From contig NZ_AP014510.1 in NCBI RefSeq assembly GCF_000828675.1, forward strand, positions 248,001 to 312,000: a stretch of DNA of 64,000 nucleotides, in the 5' to 3' direction. The notes beneath the pieces are model-generated. The model saw only the letters and a program-made list of their open reading frames with translations, was not told the DNA's origin and ran no database searches. This document shows positions 60,065-64,000 of this stretch, in pieces; the stretch's first letter is position 1; each line of letters starts with the position of its first letter. Made by a program: the position numbers and the translations under genes. The stretch is from Thermotoga profunda AZM34c06. Its GTDB lineage: Bacteria; Thermotogota; Thermotogae; Thermotogales; DSM-5069.

Positions 60065-60422
60065 TCAGCGAAATCAGTTTTTGTGGATCATCTATTTTGT
60101 AGAGATTTGTGTCTACCGGTAGATCACTCGATCCGAAACCCTTTGGTCCTGCGAAATGTTTTGAAAATTCTTTTGAAAGCTCGAGTTCTTTTCTTTCATC
60201 AGGAATAATAAACACCGATAAAACCGTTGAGTATCTCATGAGATAATCTATATGCCAGTGATATTTTTTTCGCTCGCTCATGTGCCTACAGATCCTTTTT
60301 TGTAAGTTGTTCATTGCAGAACCAATGTAGGCGTATAAGCCTTTTTTGATCTGCCAATTTTTTCCACAATCGAGTTTGATGTCTTGATTTACTTTGATCA
60401 AAAGTACATAAGTTCCTTTCAC
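60024..60422 (-). CDS. DUF123 (GIY-YIG-like) protein
   Basis: This 132-aa protein matches the DUF123 family: KGLYAYIGSAMNNLQKRICRH, YHWHIDYLMR and PKGFGSSDLPVDTNLY. The family is a shortened GIY-YIG-like fold, often near or fused to endonuclease III, and its activity is unproven. The GTG start is at 60422. It is convergent with, and overlaps, the ATPase gene. Confidence 0.85.
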   Translation of the reverse strand: MKGTYVLLIKVNQDIKLDCGKNWQIKKGLYAYIGSAMNNLQKRICRHMSERKKYHWHIDYLMRYSTVLSVFIIPDERKELELSKEFSKHFAGPKGFGSSDLPVDTNLYKIDDPQKLISLITQLYKNHLAAKT

Positions 60423-60504
60423 AGAATCACCTCGGCTGTAAAAAATGTTATCATTTGATTGGTCGAAAAATGTGTGAGTTTGGTTTTATAACCCAAAGGG
60501 GGAT

Positions 60505-60987
60505 ATGAGAATGTGGATGGTAATCTCTGATACTCATGATAATCTTGTAAAAATCAAATGTTTTGTTGAAGAAGCAATCAAAAGAGGAGTTACCCATGTA
60601 TTTCACTGTGGTGATATTGTCTCCCCATTTGCACTCGTTGAACTCATGAAAGGTAGCTTTGATTTTCATGGAGTTTTTGGAAACAACGATGGTGAGGTGA
60701 TATTGCTCAATCAAAAATCTTCTGGAAGGGTTAGAAAGGGACCTCTTGAACTTGTCATAGATGGGTACAGAGTTCTTTTAATGCACGAACCGTGTGCGCT
60801 TGAAGCATTGCTCGAAGCCAATTATTACGACTTCATCTTTTACGGGCATATTCATAAGGTTGATATTAGAAAAAGTGCAAAAACCATGATTGTGAACCCA
60901 GGCGATGCGAGTGGATATCTCTCAAACCAAGCAACGGTGGCATTTGTGAATCCACAAACTAAGGAGATAGAAATCTACCATGTGTGA
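60505..60987 (+). CDS. Metallophosphodiesterase, MJ0936/YfcE family
   Basis: This 160-aa calcineurin-like enzyme has motifs VISDTHDN, FHCGDIV, VFGNNDGE, LLMHE and FYGHIHKVD, all metal ligands intact, and ends with VNPGDASGY. It hydrolyses phosphodiester bonds, with an unknown natural substrate. AGGGGG lies 6 bases before the ATG. Confidence 0.92.
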   Translation: MRMWMVISDTHDNLVKIKCFVEEAIKRGVTHVFHCGDIVSPFALVELMKGSFDFHGVFGNNDGEVILLNQKSSGRVRKGPLELVIDGYRVLLMHEPCALEALLEANYYDFIFYGHIHKVDIRKSAKTMIVNPGDASGYLSNQATVAFVNPQTKEIEIYHV

Positions 60988-61124
60988 AAGACTATTGACT
61001 TTTCTCTGTGAATGGGATAGGCTAAGTATCGAATATGAGAATTCCCAAAAAGATAGTTCAGATATCGCCTTTGGGTAGTAAAATCAAAAAGCTATTTCTC
61101 AGTGCATGTGATTGCAAGGGTAGG
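60988..61124. other. Intergenic stretch before the pyrBI promoter
   Basis: No gene is seen here. A weak inverted repeat CCCAAA/TTTGGG (61046-61077) lies in it. It could be the end signal of the phosphodiesterase transcript, but there is no proper T-tract. Confidence 0.4.
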
Positions 61125-61153
61125 TTGTTTTTCTCAAAGTTGAATATTTATAA
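61125..61153 (+). promoter_or_regulatory. Probable promoter of pyrBI
   Basis: TTGTTT (61125-61130) is followed after 17 bases by TTATAA (61148-61153). Transcription would begin near 61160, inside the hairpin described next, so the message would start with a partial stem. Confidence 0.5.
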
Positions 61154-61180
61154 AAAGGTCAGCAAAAGCTGACCTTTTTT
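61152..61180 (+). terminator. Hairpin with T-run just upstream of pyrBI
   Basis: AAAAAGGTCAGC and GCTGACCTTTTTT form a strong stem over AAAA (61152-61180), and the pyrBI ribosome site GGAGG follows 8 bases later. It is either the terminator of upstream transcription or an attenuator of pyrBI. Confidence 0.75.
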
Positions 61181-61199
61181 ATTTTATGGAGGTGTTGGT

Positions 61200-62774
61200 A
61201 TGAAAAACTTTCGTGGTAGGACTCTTGCTTTGATAAGAGATTTCTCCGTAAGTGAACAACTCTTTCTTTATGAAAAAGCCAAGGAATTAAAACAAAAATG
61301 GCTGAACAAAGAAGATCTTGATGAGTTTCAGATCAAAGACCCTGTGAATATCTACATTGTTTTTGTCGAACCCAGTACAAGAACAAAGGAGTCTTTTATA
61401 AACGCGGCGAGGTTTCACAAAAACGCTCATGTGAATATCTTTGATGCAGAACACTCTTCCTTCAACAAAAATGAGAGCTATGTTGATACCTTTAACATGC
61501 TCACAAGTTATGGTGACTACTCGATTTTCATTGTTAGAACGAGATTAGAGGGCGTCCCACGACTTTTAGAGAGAAAAGTAGGTGAGTTTGCACATAGACA
61601 CGGCATTGATAAACCGGCATTCATAAACGGCGGAGATGGAAGACATGAACATCCCACACAAGAACTTTTAGATGAATTCACCTTTCTTGAACAGAATAAT
61701 TTTGACAATTCATATATCAAAATCGCCTTGATAGGCGACCTGCTACACGGTAGAACGGTTCATTCCAAGGTGGATGGTTTGAAAATTTTCAAAAATGTCG
61801 AGGTAGATCTCATTGCTCCTGAAGAAATTCAGATGCCTGAACACTATGTTGAGAAGATGAAGTCGAATGGGTTTGAAGTGAGAAAATACTTCTCGATAGA
61901 TGAATATCTCTCAAGCTCAAATATCGCAAGAACATGGTATTTCACCAGATTACAACTGGAAAGAATGGGAGAAGATATTCTCGAGAAAGAACATGTATTG
62001 AGAAAGGCTGTGACCTTTAGGAAGGATATGATTGATAAGGTTAAAGAGGGAACAAAATTCTACCATCCATTGCCAAGACCGAAGATCAATCCAGAAATAC
62101 CAACTTTTCTGGACGAACTATCTCTTAATGGTTGGGAAACACAAGCGAGAAATGGTTTCTGGATAAGAGTTGTTTTATTATCAATGCTTGGTGGAGCTAT
62201 CACAATGGAATGTGATGAACCAGAAAAAACGCCAATGGAGGAAGATGAGTATGAATTCATCATACCAGCCCAGATAGTTCATGGAACAAAAGGTGTTGCA
62301 AAAGAGGGAAAACGTGGCATCAAACCCATTGAGAATGGAACGGTGATCGATCATATAGCAAAAGGGAAGAGTACCGAAGAGGTTTTCAACACAGTTGTGA
62401 AGATCAGAAGAATTCTGAAGCTTTATGATTGCGATAGTGCCGATGGTATCTTTAAGTCTGCCGATGGAAGTTACAAGGGTTATATCAGTCTACCAGATAG
62501 ATATTTGACCAAAAAAGAGATAAAAAAGCTGGCTGCTATTGCCCCTAACACAACTGTGAACATCATAAAAGATGCCTCGGTGAAAGAAAAATATAGAATC
62601 AAATTACCCCCCAAGATATACAATTTTGATGAAATCAGGTGTAAAAATGAAAATTGTATAACCCATCCAAAGAACGGTGAAAATGTAGGCGCGTCTTTTG
62701 TGAGGATTGGGGATAAACTTGTCTGTGAATATTGTGAGACACCACATGAGTACAGTGAGATATGGGTAATATGA
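61200..62774 (+). CDS. pyrBI: Fused aspartate carbamoyltransferase catalytic and regulatory chains
   Basis: This 524-aa protein joins two chains. Residues 1-340 are the catalytic chain, with carbamoyl-phosphate site VEPSTRTKESF, GGDGRHEHPTQELLDEF, ALIGDLLHGRTVHS and FYHPLPRP. Residues of about 370-524 are the regulatory chain, with IVHGTKGVAKEGKRGIKPIENG, nucleotide-binding strands and the zinc site C-x4-C (RCKNENC) plus C-x2-C (CEYCETPHEYSE). The enzyme starts pyrimidine synthesis. A fused form is known from Thermotoga. The regulatory half suggests control by nucleotides. GGAGG precedes the ATG. Confidence 0.96.
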   Translation: MKNFRGRTLALIRDFSVSEQLFLYEKAKELKQKWLNKEDLDEFQIKDPVNIYIVFVEPSTRTKESFINAARFHKNAHVNIFDAEHSSFNKNESYVDTFNMLTSYGDYSIFIVRTRLEGVPRLLERKVGEFAHRHGIDKPAFINGGDGRHEHPTQELLDEFTFLEQNNFDNSYIKIALIGDLLHGRTVHSKVDGLKIFKNVEVDLIAPEEIQMPEHYVEKMKSNGFEVRKYFSIDEYLSSSNIARTWYFTRLQLERMGEDILEKEHVLRKAVTFRKDMIDKVKEGTKFYHPLPRPKINPEIPTFLDELSLNGWETQARNGFWIRVVLLSMLGGAITMECDEPEKTPMEEDEYEFIIPAQIVHGTKGVAKEGKRGIKPIENGTVIDHIAKGKSTEEVFNTVVKIRRILKLYDCDSADGIFKSADGSYKGYISLPDRYLTKKEIKKLAAIAPNTTVNIIKDASVKEKYRIKLPPKIYNFDEIRCKNENCITHPKNGENVGASFVRIGDKLVCEYCETPHEYSEIWVI

Positions 62775-62791
62775 CACTTGGGAGTGATGTG

Positions 62792-63562
62792 ATGGCTTTA
62801 AAAGACTTCAAATGGGCTTTGATCACTGGTGCGTCATCGGGAATTGGAAGAGAATTTGCAATTGAACTTTCGAAGAGTGCTTTGAACATAATCGCTGTAG
62901 GAAGAGATCATAATAGATTGAAAGAAGTTGCTAACAAGGTGAGAGAATCTTCAAATGTCGAATTTGTGATTTATCCAGCTGACCTTTCAAAAAAAGAGGA
63001 TGTTGATTCTTTGATCAAAGATCTTTCGAAGTACCAGGTCGATTTGTTGATCAACAACGCAGGTTTTGGCCTCTATGGAGAATTCACAGAGCTTGCTTTA
63101 GATGAGATAGAAAAGATGATTGAACTCAATATCAAGACTTTAACCACCCTCAGCCATGTCTTTGCGAAGAAAATGATCGAAAGGAGATCTGGCGGAATAA
63201 TAAACATCTCTTCGGTCGCTGGGCATATACCCTTGCCATATTTCAGTGCTTATGCTGCAACTAAGGCTTATGTGTATAATTTTTCACTTGCCCTTTGGGC
63301 TGAATTGAAAAGATACAATGTTCATGTGATGTGTGTATCACCAGGACCAACAGAAACAAGGTTCTTTGAAAGGGCTTTTAGACAACAAAGTATACAGCGA
63401 TTTGGAAATAGAATGAAACCAAATGAAGTTGCCATAGGTGCACTCAGGGCATTTGAGAAGGGTTCGATCGTGTACACTCCTGGCTTGAAGAATAGATTCA
63501 TCGTTTTTGTTGGCAAAAAACTCATGCCAGACAGATTCATTGCCAAGGTTCTTGGCGGTTAG
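62792..63562 (+). CDS. Short-chain dehydrogenase/reductase
   Basis: This 256-aa SDR has the cofactor motif ALITGASSGIGREFAIEL, NNAGFGLYGEF, the catalytic Ser in INISSVAGHIPLPY, and Tyr-x3-Lys in YAATKAYVYNFS. CVSPGPTETRF follows. It resembles the DltE/YqjQ-like group of unknown substrate. The ATG at 62792 has GGAG 7 bases upstream and follows pyrBI by 17 bases. It converges with the dipeptidase gene, with a 4-base overlap. Confidence 0.92.
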   Translation: MALKDFKWALITGASSGIGREFAIELSKSALNIIAVGRDHNRLKEVANKVRESSNVEFVIYPADLSKKEDVDSLIKDLSKYQVDLLINNAGFGLYGEFTELALDEIEKMIELNIKTLTTLSHVFAKKMIERRSGGIINISSVAGHIPLPYFSAYAATKAYVYNFSLALWAELKRYNVHVMCVSPGPTETRFFERAFRQQSIQRFGNRMKPNEVAIGALRAFEKGSIVYTPGLKNRFIVFVGKKLMPDRFIAKVLGG

Positions 63563-64000
63563 CCAAGATTGTCTTTCAGAAAATTGAAAAAATTGTACCA
63601 CGATATTTTTTCAATCTCTTTTTGTGTGAAACCATTTTTCTCCAATAACTCGATAAGGGCTGGTACTTTGGTGGTATCCTCCAGCCCTGTTGTTTGTTTT
63701 TGGACAGTGTTTTTGAGTGATTCATCCGTCTTAAGATAGTCGGAGAAATCAAAACCAAGACAGATATGATCGATACCAACCAAGTTGGCAACATAAGTTA
63801 TGTGTTCAATTACTTTTTCTATCGTTGGATTTTCACGATCTACAATCTGTGGTAATGCACTGATGCCTATCAAACCACCGGCTTGGGCTATTACCTTTAT
63901 CTGTTCATCTTTGAGATTTCTTGGAACTGGGCACAGTGAAAAAACATTAGAATGGGTTGCAATCACAGGTTTTTGAACGATCTTAATCACATCCCAGAAA
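63559..64000 (-). CDS. Membrane dipeptidase (peptidase M19), C-terminal part
   Basis: This is the last 146 residues of a zinc dipeptidase whose start lies beyond the right edge; the frame is open to base 64000. FWDVIKIVQKPVIATHSN has the metal-binding His of M19, and CPVPRNLKDEQIKVIAQAGGLIG is typical of renal-dipeptidase homologues. HICLGFDFSDYL carries the active-site Asp, and EKISWYNFFNFLKDN ends the protein. It hydrolyses dipeptides, often with D-amino acids. Confidence 0.9.
   Translation of the reverse strand, partial: FWDVIKIVQKPVIATHSNVFSLCPVPRNLKDEQIKVIAQAGGLIGISALPQIVDRENPTIEKVIEHITYVANLVGIDHICLGFDFSDYLKTDESLKNTVQKQTTGLEDTTKVPALIELLEKNGFTQKEIEKISWYNFFNFLKDNLG

Noticed and set aside
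1-64000. tRNA, rRNA or insertion sequences
   Set aside because: None seen on reading; no transposase-like protein and no cloverleaf noticed. A dedicated tRNA scan was not possible.

Overview
The window looks like a thermophilic Thermotogota chromosome. The evidence is an AT-rich genome with many GTG/TTG starts and strong GGAGG ribosome sites, a fused PyrB-PyrI aspartate carbamoyltransferase, MinD-MinE, and a CRISPR-embedded Argonaute of the Marinitoga piezophila type. My best guess from memory is Pseudothermotoga (Thermotoga) profunda or a close relative. No database search was possible.

Bases 1-35,300 form a defence island almost entirely on the minus strand. Reading right to left, it begins with a large operon (35297 to 19134). 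In order this holds a sigma-factor-like protein, an unrecognised protein, a Csx20-like protein, the CARF-HEPN nuclease Csx1, a second CARF protein, Cas10/Csm1, Csm2, Csm3, Csm4, Csm5, a small RAMP, Cas6, a TPR-primase-polymerase (CAPP), Cas1, Cas2 and Argonaute. A 719-bp AT-rich leader follows, then one CRISPR array of 39 identical 36-bp repeats (15499-18414), inferred to be transcribed leftwards. Next come a lipoprotein, a complete Cmr (III-B) operon cmr1-6, a short stretch with a truncated BtpA-family gene, an RNase H-like protein and a zinc ribbon, and finally a type I-B operon (cas6-cas4-cas1-cas2-cas8b-cas7) that runs off the left edge. The window thus has three interference systems, two adaptation modules and two Cas6 proteins around one array. 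Paralogous DUF1232 membrane-protein genes sit at the head of both the I-B and Cmr operons.

Divergent from the sigma-like gene (35436-36934, plus strand) is a SAVED-domain gene. It is split by a 68-bp insertion bounded by 33-bp direct repeats. Removing 68 bp restores a single 476-aa frame. SAVED, CARF, Csx1, Csx20 and the sigma-like gene together suggest a multi-branch cyclic-oligonucleotide response, possibly with a transcriptional arm.

About half of the distinct spacers fall into families aimed at homologous sites of diverged invaders. A 300-bp block of four repeat-spacer units is tandemly duplicated.

Bases 37,300-64,000 are ordinary metabolism and signalling. They hold a TctCBA carboxylate transporter with KDPG aldolase, a ROK kinase, a cupin and an RpiR regulator; a DUF2225 protein, a LysM/LytM/3D lipoprotein, an Rrf2 regulator, a GAF protein and an ornithine/lysine-type decarboxylase; YjbQ and MinDE; a HAD hydrolase with a sugar ABC transporter; a chemoreceptor and a GGDEF protein; a nitrate/sulfonate-type ABC transporter; DUF123, a phosphodiesterase, PyrBI, a short-chain dehydrogenase and the end of a membrane dipeptidase.
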